A model generated the notes under the pieces. That model was not told the DNA's origin and searched no databases. It saw only the letters and a program-made list of their open reading frames with translations. This document shows, piece by piece, positions 33,293 to 46,766 of a DNA stretch of 64,000 bases. The DNA comes from Metarhizium brunneum (lineage: Eukaryota > Ascomycota > Sordariomycetes > Hypocreales > Clavicipitaceae). The stretch lies in contig NC_089427.1 of the NCBI RefSeq assembly GCF_013426205.1, forward strand, positions 1,054,001 to 1,118,000, written 5' to 3'. Both the position numbers and the translations under genes were made by a program. The stretch's first letter is position 1. Every line of letters starts with the position of its first letter.

Positions 33293-35533
33293 TTAGCCCT
33301 CGGTGGAAACCAACAAGCCGTTTGAGTACGGCAGCATATCTGACAAGTCGTCTGTCTGTCCGCGCACAGGGCGAATGGGAGCCGAGTGATGCGGCAGAGT
33401 GAAACCGGCATCCAGCGCGTGCTGAACGACAGTCGCGGCCTCCTTGAATCTCTTCTCCTGGTATTTCTCGTACACAGCGCTATGATGTAGAGCTGGCTGT
33501 TCACAACACTCAATCATCATTGTAACCAAAGGCTTTAATTGAGCCCAAGTATATCCAGAGTAGTGGACATGTGCCTTGGTCTAAAACACGGCGTTAGCAA
33601 CAGCACTACAATAGAATCCTGCATGGTGCAGAGAAACATACCCAATCGCCTTTCTTCAAAATCAATCGCGATAAACAATGAGCGCCAGCAGCCAAGAAGC
33701 TGGGGGGAGACGCGACAAACCGCTCGTCCATAATGGTCAGCTCAAGGAAATACTTGGCCAGCGTGCGGGTGTCGAGATCATAGTCGTCGGCCTTGCTAAC
33801 TCGACGGAGGAAGCTCATGGGCCCGGGCCAACCAAGCTCGAAACTGAGCATGCTGAGCATGAAACGTTCAGCCTTGAGGATCTCTTCGGGGCTGTACCCG
33901 CGATCCACCATGTAGACAATCTCTTCCAGAGATGGGCAGTTGATTTCTTCGTACTTGGAGGCTATGAGGATGGCGGTGGCGCCAACCAGCTGCAACTTGC
34001 CGATCGAGACAATCTTGCAAGAAAGGAATCGGTCAATATAGTTGACAGTCAGAAACAGCGTCTCGGGCAACAAGCTGAATCGGTTGTGAACCTGGACCAG
34101 CCAATCCATCAGGACAGAACGCATCGACCACTGAATTTCGGTCTGCATTTCCATATAGTGCGGGTTTGGCTGCATTTTGATCTACAGATACCATAGGCGT
34201 TAGCACGGGGACATCAACTGCAATTTAAAGCAAGCAAAAAAACTTACTTCCAACTCACGCAGATACTCGAATATCTCCTCTCCATACTCTGCAACCATGC
34301 TGACATCCCACATCTCCTCTTCGATATCATTCAGCGAGCGAGTCTGTTTAACTTCAAGTTTGGCATCTTCCAGCTCACGCTGGATCTTGGAGGTCAGACG
34401 AGGAGCGAGAATAGTTGTCACGCCTCCTGTAGTGAGGTTTTGGGATCGGAAAGAATGCGCAGTAGTGTAGGCTTGATCCTGGTCGTCGTAATCTTCATCT
34501 TCCTCCTCGTCCCAGTATTCCTCGGCTTCTGAAAGTGGCTGTGTGTGTGATTCTCTAGAAGGGATGGGAATGTGCTGAGGCTCTTCAGAGATGTGAGAAA
34601 GTTTGGAAGGGGCAAGTTCAACATATTCTTCCGAGGCAGCGTGATTCACTTCCTCAATCGGTGGATGCGGAGCAACAGTATACGGAAGATCAGCGCAAGT
34701 TTGCTCCTCAACAATCCGAGAAGGCATGCCAACCAAGTCGGAGCCTGAAACTCGCGCAGCCTTGTCAGAGGCAAAGTCTGCTCTCTCAAATTGCTTGCTC
34801 TGGGTTCTGCGAAGCGTAGGCTGATTCTGCTGCTTGAGTTGAGGCTGACTCTTATGATGGCGCGGCTGCAAGGGAGGGACATCGAAAGAGCCGCGGAAAG
34901 AAGGTAAAATTACCTCCCTCTCTGATTCATGTGCTGCTCGGGGCCGTGCAACACCAGTAGGACGTGAACTGCTGGCCACAACGGCAGTTGAGGCAGTAGC
35001 AGCCACCTCTTGAACAGCGCTGGTAGTCGACCTTTTGCCCGCATCAGGAGCGACTAGGACCTTGGGTTTGCTCGACATTCCGTTGGATAACCTCTGTGCA
35101 GGGCGAGCAAAAGAGTCCTTGCCGTTGACATGATAAGGGGCATTCTCCTTATTTATTGAGGCAGCTACCGAAGCACCCGTCACCGCGTGCAGCTTAGCCA
35201 TCTTCGCATCATCGCGGCTGCCGGCTGTGTTCTTTGACATGTTGGTCACGTCGCCAAAGGCTGCGCGCTTGGCAGGGCCTCGGAAGCCTACGGCGGCGGC
35301 AGCACCAGCAGCCATAACGGCAAGGTTACCGGTCGATTTGTGCCGTTGATGCAGAGGAGGGACAATATTTTCGGCACCGCGAGATCGAAAGGGCTAGCGC
35401 GAAGAGAAAAGTTAGCCAAGTCGGATTTCCAAAGGGAATTCCATAGACAGCATGAGGACCAAGCTTTTGTCAGCTGCCAACGAAAAGAGAGGGACCCAAT
35501 CGGCGTGGGAATAATGCATACCCTTGCGTCCAT
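33293..35533 (-). CDS. G2/mitotic B-type cyclin
   Basis: Four exons (35533-35522, 35393-34248, 34181-33642, 33580-33293, minus strand), all phase 0, give 661 residues. The first coding exon is only 12 nt (MDAR). I placed it because the frame upstream of the internal Met31 is open back to a CTAG acceptor, and the joined product reads MDARPFRSRGAENIVPPLH, the usual start of filamentous-fungal cyclin B. A destruction box RAAFGDVTN spans residues 47-55. About 60-380 is long, low-complexity and acidic in part (WDEEEDEDYDDQ). The cyclin box starts near 406 with MRSVLMDWLVQVH and continues through YIDRFLS and ILIASKYEEI. The C-terminal cyclin fold includes SFLAAGAHCLSRLIL. It activates the Cdc2/Cdk1 kinase at mitosis and is destroyed by the APC. 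The Aspergillus counterpart is NimE. Confidence 0.95.
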
Positions 35534-38500
35534 GATGTCCAGACAAACCAAATGCAGAAATAAACAAAGACCAACAAATTCGTGAGGGTATCAAACAACG
35601 CCTTTCTCGAGGAAGGCAGAGCGCAGGGGCAAGCGTAAGCCCACCCGTCTTCGTAACGACTGGCAACCGATCGCGTCGAGGTTATCATGCACAAAGAAAC
35701 GAGCAACTTCGGTGCGGGAATAATATTCGAATTTTGGCGGTACGCTCGGGCTGTGTTGTTCTTTGATTGGCGTCGACGGGAGCGTTCGAGAGACGCGAGA
35801 CTCCAAGACGTGTCTCAGTCAGAGCAGATTGCGCCAAGATGACTGACTAGCTGACGAGAAGGTGTGGACAATTGAAAGCGACGTCCCTGCCTAAAACGCC
35901 GACAAAAAAGCAGACAACAGAGGGGAGGAAGAGAATGAAGAAACAAATGTCGTTGTCACAGAGGTCAAGACAGAAATAGCCGACAGGATGATGTAGAGCC
36001 GTTTTGCATCCCCAATGCGAGGGTACGGATATACACGCCTCGTTACAGCTTTGGGAAAGATGGCGTGTTGAAGGTGGCCAGACAGGAGTGAAGGGATGTA
36101 AAAAGGGATGACGCCGACGCAGTATCCAGCTCAGATCGCCTGGGGTGCGGTAGTCGGGCGGCCGAAAAATTAAGATGAAGAAGAATGAAATAAGCCAGGT
36201 GGGAATAAAGGCAGCCGGCGACGGAATTGATTCATTTACCAAGACCCTGCACAAGAGAAGGGGAAATTGGGCGACGGGCCGGGGGCAGGGCAAAACGGTC
36301 GCAATTTAACAGCGCAAGTGCTCGGGGAGAGAAGCTTTTGAACACTTAAGAAACAGTGAGTCCAAGGTGAGATAAAATGACAACAAAAATAGAAGACGAT
36401 GATTTTGGGGATGTTGCTCAAGCAAAACAGAGCTCCATCGCCCGTCGCCACGGGTACGTCTGCGTCTGCGTCTGTGTCTGCCTCTCCGGAGTACTCCTTG
36501 GCACGGCGGCGTACTATTTTTGCACAAAGCGCAACCGCATGCATGCATAACATCCGATGGACAAAGACGTGGGATTACTACTGCTACTACTACTAGTACT
36601 ATGTACCTGGGTATGTACCAGGTATGTACAGACAGCGACTGCATGGGCTCGTCGACATTGAATACCCAGATCCGCGCTCCACCGCGACGGTCTTTGGATG
36701 CAGCCGGAAACGTGGAGCCTTCGGCCAGGCTGTTGTTTGTTTGTTTACGGAGTGCATAGTGACTGTTGTACAACATATGTGTGGAGGAGGTTATGGAGGC
36801 AGTGACCACCAGCTACTCCGTTGTCCGCACCCCAGCCAGGCACTTCAACACCAAAATGGAGTCCACAGAACGCGCTGCCTTGTCCGAACCAGTTCGCATC
36901 TGCTCTGTAGCCCAAATGACCAACCATCCGCGAAAATACAGCAAATTCGCGGCCACGTTCGCCGGAGCGTACCAAGCCTGCTGAGCGCGTCGACCTTTTT
37001 TTCCGTTGCACAAATCCATTCCATCTGCAGAACCGTGGCTGTGGCACATGGTGCACAGACCAGATGGCGGCACGTTCGTCCCTCTCGAAACAAGACAGCT
37101 TCAGACTAGCCTGTTCACCCGTTGTCCAGACGATGACGATTGTCCAATCTGTTCTGGCAAAATACCGAAAAGTCAATACAAGGGCGCTAATCCTAATCAG
37201 GTCATTCCCCACGTTGTCGCGTCTCACAAACATCTAAATCTCGACCTTACAGAAGCAGAAACTTGACAATATCGACGGGAACCTTCAGAAGAAGAAACAA
37301 ATTCCTGTCAAAATTACTCTCTGTTTTTCCCTGAGTACCTGTAGCTATTTAAAGCGATAAAATTCTGTCAAGCGCGGTTAGCGCAGCTGTAAATATTCTC
37401 ATAACCTAGCGCGTCGACACTTCAGGTGCCGCAGCACCAACGGTACGCGACAACACGTGATCCTTCTGGTCGCCTAAATGATCCGCGATTCCGCTTGAAA
37501 CCGGGAGTTGAGAGGGACACCAGGACCAGGGATAATAGCAATCAACGGCCAAGATGGCCTGGGAAAGATCCAAATTGCGCCAGCGCACTCGACAGAGTTA
37601 TAAATTCAACTCAAATGACCTGCCAAACAACACAACAACTGCCCCATCCTTTCAAAGTGAGCGCCGTATCGCACCTAGCATCCTTTTGAAAAAAGTTTGG
37701 TACGCGCCGAATGGTCGCCCTAGCGCCTCGTCGTCTTTTACTCCGGCCCATCGTTTCATCATCGCTTGTGTCTCTGCCGCTCACTCGCTCAGAGTCGTGC
37801 CTACTTGAGGAAGCCTTCGAACAGTGACACATGTATGTATATCTGGCGGCAATGGCGCGCCCGCCAGGGTCGCATCGCCCCGTACATACAATTGTCGCAT
37901 TTCTTTAGTTGCAATTTTGGTGCCCAAGCATCGCAATGGCGGTTACGAATTATCGAAAACTTGCGCGGTGCGGATTTGGTGATTGACTGACGACTGACGC
38001 CCTCGCCTATTCAACGCTCCTCTTAACCCGCCATGTGCAATCGCGAACATGTGCCGCCGTTAGGGTGTCATCGCCGCACAGCAATGGCATCATCCAAAGT
38101 CCCCAGTGCCCTCTCCAAGGACTCCTTTTCCAGGGGCTTTCCTGTTCCAGTTGTCATTTCAAGTGCCACCGCTCTGCGCTGACGAGAGGCATTACTCACG
38201 AAGCATCCCTGGGCTATTCTAGGCCATTTTATTTTTGCGCCAGCCCTAGTCTATATCACTTTCGCCTCGAATCACCTTTAAATAGTACTAGCTTGTTGCA
38301 TGTGCTGGCCGTGTCTTCATCCCTGGTTCCTCCATGCGCCGTACTCCCCGCGACGTCATGTATTTATGCAAAATAGGAGTTCGGTTGTGAGAGGTAAGTG
38401 CAGTTAAGTGAATGTTATGCTGATGCGGATCCTTTATGTCAACCTCCACCGCATTGGAGCACTTTTGTAACGCCAGACTTTCGGCACTGATCCTGACCAA

Positions 38501-41500
38501 ATTGTTGGGAGACGATTGCTATCGTCGAAAAGAAATCGTGAGGTCCAGCGCTCGTCACTCTAAACAGTCTCGCCTCTTCCAAAACCCACCTTTTGACAAT
38601 AGACCTATGGGTTCACCGAAGTTTTGTCGGCTCCAAGTCCCTTGATGAGTTTTCACGGCGGAAGAGCGGGTCGTGGAGTCACCGGTCTTAAACTGCGTCG
38701 TGTGTACTCCGTAGAGAGTCATGAATTCATAATCCTTGACAGAATCCGATCTAGGGTGTGCCAGCGGTCTGTTTTACTCCGCACCAACTCCCATTCTAAC
38801 ACCAAACCTTTAGACTATGACTGCTTTTGGGGACTGGAGAAAATACTCTGATATTTTGTCTTCTCGTATCAATATATATCCATACTCCGCTCACTCCGAA
38901 ATGGAAATGCTTGTGTATAGACTGGTGATCTGTGGTTGCTACCCGTAAAGGCCTGATGCCGGCATCACCCTCAGGGAAGAAACATGACACCTCCCTTCGA
39001 AGCCGATTCCTAATGCTTTATGGTCGAACACTGTCAAATGAAAGAAGGAAGAAAACACAATGGCCACCAGAGAACCAAACGACTAGAAAATGGCTCGGAT
39101 GGGCAGAAAAATTAAGCCACGTCATGGGCAGGAGCCGCGACGCCAGCCACTGAGCCTATCTTGCTCATAGACAGGAAGCTATCATGATTATCGAGAATGT
39201 CTGTTCATCAGCATCGTCCATAGGTGAGGTAAGAGGTCGGGTATGTGGCCATCTGTCTTGAGTCGCATAAAGACAAGATAACCCCCCCCCCCTTCGCACA
39301 CCGTAACTCTGTGTGCCTCTGGACATAATCCTATTGGCAGACGAGTCGCGCTGGTTGCATCCCATTTCTATCTGCCAGGATCCGGGCCATACAAGTGGGA
39401 ATGCCGGGTTGAATAAGTAAGTGCCTTCGCTGGCACCATAGAGATGCGCCGATTGGACCCATTGAAGTTGGGCTGGCCCTCAGAAGTGGCCGGTGCATCA
39501 ATAGACAAAGTAAATCGTGCTAAGTAAAGAAATGCTTTGTGGCATGTCGGTGCTTACGGGCTCTCGTCGTATCAGACATTGCAATTAGCACGCTTGCTAC
39601 ATGCATTCATTCGTAGAGCCCTTCTTGTCGCGCTTGGAATTCAACTCTCATAGAGCGTTGTGACGAGAGTCAGAGTGGGGACGGCTGTACAATTCCATAT
39701 TCATCTCTGCCATTGACGAATTTATCGAGATGCTTCACAGTGCCGTCTCGTGCTTTGTTCGCATGTACTAAACCGAGGCAACCCCTACACATAGTCCCTC
39801 CAAACTCGATCTGGTACAGAGACCCTTCATCCTTGACAGAGAATGCTTCTGGAGAAGGCCCTTGATATAGCGCTCATGGTGGCGACCGTTCACGGGTTAG
39901 ACGGCCAGACCCTTGTGAGAAATACAGCGTCGCCATAGCCTGGCAAGAGGCCAAGCGCAATTTTGAAGGATGGAAACAACGGAAGAATGTGATGCGACAC
40001 AAATCAGCCATGGTTTTTGAATGCGCCCTGAAACCGCGGGTCAGGAACCAGGCTGGAAGATGGCCCGTTACCTAGACCATGCGTGCGCCAGATATGGGTG
40101 AATCCTGTGCCACGAGGGCTCATCGCAAATCAGTAAGCTCCAGGGCGTACTCCGTACAAGTCACCAGCCGTCTTGAGTGTTGACAGCCAGCAAAGATACC
40201 GACCGTCTGAGCATTTTCCCAATCGTCGGCATGGTATTTTTTACGTGCATTTGCGATTTCTTGTTTGCGACGGGGCCTAGCTGAATCAAAGATGATTGCG
40301 ATTTGAACATTCGAAATCGGACGAACTTATTCATCGCTAGCCCATATTAGTTATCCACGGTACCAATGCCGCACTACTCCGTACATCGGGGCCTCCTGGT
40401 CGCTTATATCATCGTAGCAAGCACTGACCAACTGGCGAAGTAAGCGATCCAACGCCGTTTGGAGAATAATGGAGCTCATGTTTCATTGCGCTTGTCTTTG
40501 AGAGACAGACCTTCAAGGCGCAACTCACACTTGCCAACGTAGAATAGACGGTGACGGAGCATTATTCATCAGGCAAACCGTACCGGCTCTTGCGACCTGA
40601 ACACATTATTTTGTCCAACAGAGGCTTTTCCACAGCCGCTCCCACAGCCGCCAGCCATGTTTGGGCAGCAGACATGGTCCCCACCACACTCACCACACTC
40701 TCAAGGCATATTGACTCCGCTTGTCACTCGAATCCCTGCCAGCCAGGCAAACGGGCGGCTCTGATGAGGTGGGCAAAAGGTCTTCGATTGGCTCCGGATA
40801 GCTCTCCATCTTGGATGGAAGGGGAAGCATATGGCTCGCAAAACGTTGTTTGCTCCGATTCCCCCTCCTGTTATCTTCTCGGTGTCAGAAAGTTGAGGGG
40901 AAAGATGAAGTGACAAACTTACTATGAGGTTGGACACGGCCAGTTGGTATCCATCCATGTCCACGATGGGCGAGGTCAACTAGCCCATGGTGCGGTGAGC
41001 TCGGAAATGCGACTATGCAGCAGGCCAAGGCAACACAACCAAGCGACATGCATGGCATTTACAGGCTATGTTGCAGAGGAACCAGTCGTTCTCTGCGTTG
41101 TTCCACTGTACCTACAGTGCTTTACGCTTTACGGAGTACCCTTGCTGCACCCTTTTCAAGGTTGCCAATCCGTACAGGCTCCACGGGCTGAGAGCGTGCT
41201 TGAATGTAAAACTCCAACGTGAATATTCCGTACAGCGGGAGACTAATCAGGGAACGGCCATCCAACTGCAAGAGTTGATAATCTCACCTGTATCGCCGAG
41301 CCAGGGGCCCAGTGGCGTATTGCGTTGCCCTCTGGGTGGCCAGCAAGGAAGTCTTGGATATTTGTTGAGCTTGACTACTAGTGATCTGTGGCAAGTGCGT
41401 CTGTGGATGTATGGCTGGGGTTGAGTCACCAGACCTGGGATGAGTGGGACCACTTAAGCCAGCAGCATCTCAGTATTAGAAGGGTGCTTCGAGCTAGAGG

Positions 41501-43667
41501 CTCTTGAATGAGTGCGTGTAGTTATGATGTATGCTTGTTGAACCTGGTTTTGGTGTGGTATGTGCCTGTTCCTGGTTGCCTGCTCGGAACCGTTGACTGC
41601 AGAAACAGCTCAAGGGTGTTCCTTGAGCTCCTTGCCTGGTGTTGTTGGTTTTTCGTGTCGGTGACCTTGACTGAAGCGGCCACTCGGTTCAAAGCAAGGC
41701 CCCCCGCTAATTCCCATCGGCACGCTGGCAAAGTGGTTATTATCGAGGAGAGGGTCCGCATATTGTATCGGCTTCCCGCGATGGAGACACAGGTCGGGAA
41801 CGGAGAATTTGCACGTAGAAATTCGGCATCTTCACAGATATGCGAGAAATACAGGAGGGATTGTACGAGATACGTTGGGACTGTCCAGCTGGGACCAAGA
41901 CGTGCAAGAATATGTACGTAGGGACGGAGGCGCATTGGATCGCAAGTAGGCACTGGAGCTCGAGGCTTGTGGCAGTGCGTACCTTTCAGGTCAAACCACG
42001 AAGCAGGTGCGACTGGAGACCAGTCGGGAGACTGGGTTACGGTAGGAGTTTCGCGGAAGGTACGCTACGCCACAGCACACCATTGTGCCTGCCTGTTTGC
42101 CCACCACCATCCCATGGGCCACCACGGGCGACGGCGGGTGACCATGGGCTCGCATGGCCAATGGCCTACGACCCAGGCCCAGGATCGACGGATGGGCTGG
42201 CAAATCCCACCCTCTTGTCTTCTCCTCATATGTACAGTTCACACACATTCATTCCGATCCGGGGACGGGTGGAAAGCTGGAGGGCAGGAACGGGGACGGT
42301 AATTGGCATTGGATGGCCAGGTATCAAGTAGGTGCAGGTCGGGTAAGATGAGACTAACTGGAGTTTGAGTTTGGAGCTCCAGTACTTGAGGCGGAGGCAC
42401 AGCGACTCGACGGACAGATCTGCCGTGCATTTTTCATGTCATGTTAAACGGCTCGCGGCGGTTTCGTACTCGAACATGCCGTAGCCAGAGTAAACGGTCA
42501 TTATTAGCAAGAGACACAACATTGTTGGCGCCAAAGCCGCCGTGTGTTTCAATGGACGTTGACGGTACGGAGTAGACAGTCGACCTCGGCGCCAACGAGT
42601 CGTTCGCTGTTCGGCGGCAAGGCCAGCCAGCTTGGAGCCTGGGACGTTTCATCAGGCCCGACTGCGCATGTGGCCCCAGCCTGTTCCAACGGTCTGGCGC
42701 CAGGCGCCCAGCGGCCAGGCCTCTACTTGACGTTTTTACTGGGCAATGGCTATTCCACAGAAGGCCTGACCAGCACTAAGTTCACCTTCTCAGGGAGTTT
42801 CGCCGCTGCTGGACAGTTGTTCTAGGTGTCCCAAAACCCTCCCCCCCTCTCCGAGAACTCGCTACTGGCCCTGTCCCCCAACTCGGTACGCCCATGCGGC
42901 GGCGACAAAATCGTTCGACTTCGCCAGCCAACTCCTCTTTTCCTCAAGCACACATTCTTCCGTCTTGGCCGCCATCAACAACCATCCAAGCAACTCCTGG
43001 TATCTGTGGTAAGTCCCATCGTCTCTACCGTCATGCGCGATCACCGTCTGGCCTCAATTTCAAGTATCCAAATCCGTCTTGCCGCGGAGGCGCTGCGCAT
43101 GTGCAGTACTCAGGGCCCCGGTTCCCCCAGCCTGAGGTAGTTGGCCAGCTTGGGCGGTGGGAGCCTCCGTCGACTTGTCTTTCACACTGATGAATGCCTT
43201 TGCCCGTCCCCTTTGCTAATCGTCCCAAACCACTATTTAGGCACTATCCCTATCGTCGTCGCAACTTGCCCAGCAGTCATCGCAGCCGCCGCGCAAGTCC
43301 GGAGTCAACGACCGAGTTGGCGCTTACCGCCCACGGCCTTGACGGCGGTGTTGTCCCTGGCTTGTCCTCAAAGAAGCACACTTTCGACGAGGGAGTAGCC
43401 GACACGACAATCATACAATCCAAATCAAGTCGCAAACAGGAGATTGTTGGGGGCCTCATTGAGCGACTCCTTTCTTTACTCTCGTCTGGCGCCTGGCTGC
43501 GTCAACCCACACCCTCGCTCTGCCTCTGCCACAGGCTAAAGCCAAAACCCGCACCAGCCGGACTGCCTCACGCAATCAAGCAACATTACCGCCTCGATCG
43601 TCCGGTCGCTTCGCCCGATAATTACATCTACACAAAACTGTAAACAAAGGAAAATTAATTTGGCGCC
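35534..43667. other. 8.1-kb interval without supported genes
   Basis: No frame here shows a recognisable family, a good start and sustained coding character. Five exact TACGGAGTA copies lie at 38705, 40148, 40375, 41130 and 42566. A degenerate Met-tRNA-like fragment is near 37373-37436. The first few hundred bases hold the cyclin promoter. The last 1 kb should be the promoter and leader of the transcription factor at 43668, including an in-frame 149-codon open frame (43194-43643). Non-coding RNA genes cannot be excluded. Confidence 0.5.
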
Positions 43668-45713
43668 ATGGCTTCCATGTCGCCCATCAATACCTCTGTG
43701 CCTGTGTCGGGAGACTCGTCCAATGGGGGCAGTGTCTCGCCAAGGCAGAGTGCAACTCCCAAGAATGTCGCATTTGAGCTTCTCTTCTTGGAATCGCCTC
43801 AGTACCGGGCGCGCTTGCCCATGCGAGTGCAGATCTACCCACATGACACTACAGACTCAATAGTCACAACCGTCAAGAACTTTTACGGCTTGTACTCTGG
43901 TCCCACAGGCTCCAAAGGCGTCAGTTTCGAGGACGAGCACGGAAACACGCTCATTGCTCGATATGAGAACTTCCGAAACAACATGGTTGTCTACGTTCGA
44001 GTAATTGAGGAGTCTCCTGCTGCCTCGACTGGCTATAGCCAACATGCATTCCACCAACAGTCCATTGGTGCTGCAGAGTCCTATTATGAGCAGGACAACT
44101 ACCAGCCTCAACAGATGCATGCTCCGTGCTATGCTCAGGATGTCGCCCGGCCCGGGTCTACAGCCTCACGGAGGCGCAGCCCGTCTCCGAGTGGTAGTCG
44201 TGGCCGGAGGAGCGATTCTACAGGCACAAATGAAAAGCAAGGGCGGTCTAGATCTGCCAAGGATCGTAGAGCCTTCAACCACGCACACTCCGATGCTTAT
44301 AGTGACAGCATGAACGGGTACAGCAGTGGAGATGGCGCCCCCAGCAGCACTTCTGGCAAGAGCAAGGAGCAGCTTGGGACTACGGATATTAGTGTCGAGA
44401 ATATTGTCGAAGGTGGCCGTCGCAAACGAGCCAAGTTTGAGAGTTCGGTAAGGAATGCCTCCAGCAACGCAGTGCCACGGCCACGCCTGGCTATCAGTCC
44501 TTGTACACAGGAGAGTCCTTTTTGCTAATCTTGCAATTCCGTATAGGAATTGCCCTTGTTTGCACCACCCCAGATGCCAGCGGCAACCTCCAATCCTTCG
44601 GTTTCGCCCGCTCGCCGTGCGGAGCACCAGCGCCCGTCGCTTCCCTTTGTGCATCCTGGGCAACATCCATTTGCAAACCCCCGGCCGATGCAATCTCCTC
44701 AAAGCTATAACAATGTTCAGCCTAGCATGTATGCTACGCCTGCGCATGGCCATCGTTCCCGCGACAGCATCGGATACGCCAGCAACGGCAGTGGTGTAGG
44801 CTCTGGAATGGGAATCCTGCCCACACCCGACCCCACAGTTGGGAGTTGCATGTCTGAGGAAGACAAGGATGTCGCCATTCAACTCATGCGACTAGGCGAC
44901 ATGTCCAATATTTCTCACGGTCGCACGTCGGCATCAACGCTGGATGATACCTTTAGCGGCCGGGCTGACGCCGCGTCGTCCACTGGAGCCACTAGTGATG
45001 GCGAGAGTGATAGCGAGGACGAGTTGCCGGTGTCGCGCCGGCAAAGACTGGATGCCTCTGGAACTGCCAGGCTAATCTATCCGTCTACTGAAACAGGTTT
45101 CAACCCTGCTGCTACTGAGGCTCCTGATGCCAGCGGCGATGACGCTGTATATGAAGACGGCACTTCTGGAGCGCATGCAGGCAGCCGCAAGCCCATCCAG
45201 GCAAAGAGCAAGCCGGCAGTTACCAAGCAACGTCCCACCCCTTCTGTATCAAAGGCATCATCGGTCCAAAAGGCTCCCAAAGCTCCCCGCCCCGTCAACA
45301 GCATCAAGACGAAGAAACTGCCTGCTACTGCTACAGTCCCCGGCCCAATGTCTCCTGCCTCAACCACTCACTCAAGGAAACCATCGGTTGCATCGGTTGG
45401 ACAGATTCCCCAGCCTGGCGAGGACGAACAGCCTGATCTCTCCACCAAGCCTCGCTGCCAACGTTGCCGCAAGAGCAAGAAGGGATGCGATCGTCAGCGT
45501 CCGTGCGGACGATGCCGAGATGCGGGACTTTCTGCTGATCAGTGCATCAGCGAGGACGAAGGCAACGGCCGCAAAGGGCGATATGGTCGCCATATGGGCG
45601 TGCCGATCAAGAAGGATGAAGTCACGACTCCGCTGCAGCCTGCTCTGTTGCCGGCGGCTCCCATCACGACAGCTGCAATGACGGCTGACAAGGTCAAGAA
45701 GCGCAAGAGGTAG
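43668..45713 (+). CDS. Zn(II)2Cys6 transcription factor with C-terminal zinc cluster
   Basis: Two exons (43668-44447, 44547-45713; 99-nt intron with a GCTAAT branch-like site) give 648 residues. The start ATG has a GCCATGG context. The N-terminal ~95 residues form a conserved ordered region (PKNVAFELLFLESPQYRARL, IYPHDTTDSIVTTVKNFYG, ENFRNNMVVYVRV) of unknown function. A long Ser/Pro/Arg-rich, probably disordered middle follows. The zinc cluster lies unusually far back: Cys564, 567, 574, 580, 583 and 593 in CQRCRKSKKGCDRQRPCGRC...C, a C-x2-C-x6-C-x5-C-x2-C-x9-C spacing. Most fungal Zn2Cys6 proteins carry the cluster near the N-terminus and a central regulatory domain; neither holds here. The last residues (KVKKRKR) are a likely nuclear signal. 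It should bind DNA in the nucleus; target genes are not predictable. Confidence 0.92.
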
Positions 45714-46735
45714 TGTTGTCGTGAGCCGCGAACGCTTTTCCACAACATGAGTTGTCGAGCGCGACCATGTTGCGATCTCGATACGTTTGTATAACAACCT
45801 GAGCATTACAGCCTGGCTTACCTCTGTTAAGAAGACGCGCGCGATAGGAGCGCAAAAGCGGTTCCCTTGTTTCTCTTAGATTCTCCCTACAGTCCTTACT
45901 GGACTTGCAACAACCAAACGGCGGGCAGAATGGTGTGTTTTATTCTGGAATCATGGTGGGCCTTGTCTCTACTTTTTGGAGCAGGAAATCGCCGGGACAA
46001 GGGGACAAATTGATGCGCAGAGCATTTTACTGCTGTCCTTTGACTGGATTTCTTCCGGGAACGGCACCCCCAACATTTATGACTCTCAGGGGGGAGGATG
46101 TAATTATGACGGTCGAATCTTTTTGCAAGACCATTACGCTCCTTCATTGGCGTTAGGAAAGAGGATTTGTTGGAGTTTGAGTTTCTCTTTTCTCTTTTCT
46201 TGTTTTCTTTTCCTCGGCAGAAAATGGATTTCTGTATTGTTTACGTCGGCCATTTTACTTATTTTGTTTCTTGCATCACTCGTGTGTGATTACTTATTCT
46301 TTTTTTCGGCTGGCTGCGCAGACGAAAAGAATTCTGCGGATAAAGTGCCGGGGCAAGGAGACGAGAAGAAGACCAAAAAAAAGCCAACAGAATGGTGCGA
46401 TTGGAAATAATATTGATCCAGCTACACCGCATGTTTTGATGTACGCGTTGTGTGCAACCAAAGATTGAGAGCGCCCAGGTCTCATGCGCTTGCCCTCAAC
46501 ATTTGCGAGGAAACGGGCTTGGGGAATAAGAGGGGACTACGGACAAGGGCAACACGCGGAGGCCAGTTGTTTTTTGTTATTTTTTTGCTTTCGATTTTGT
46601 GGCCCTTGTTCTATTTTATCTGGCGAGGATGGACTGCGATGTTGCACAGGGTTCAGGTCAGCAGGGAAGGTTTTTGGCCGTTTTGTGCGTGTGGCTTTTT
46701 TGACATGTTGATTTTCTTCGTTGCGTTTTATCGCG

Positions 46736-46766
<31 letters not shown>

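Noticed and set aside
37373..37436. tRNA-Met-like fragment (GCGCGGTTAGCGCAGCTG followed by a CTCATAA loop-like word)
   Set aside because: It has a plausible D-arm start and an anticodon-loop-like CAT, but stems do not pair well, and no T-arm (GTTCGANNC) or matching acceptor 3' strand follows. At most a decayed tRNA relic.
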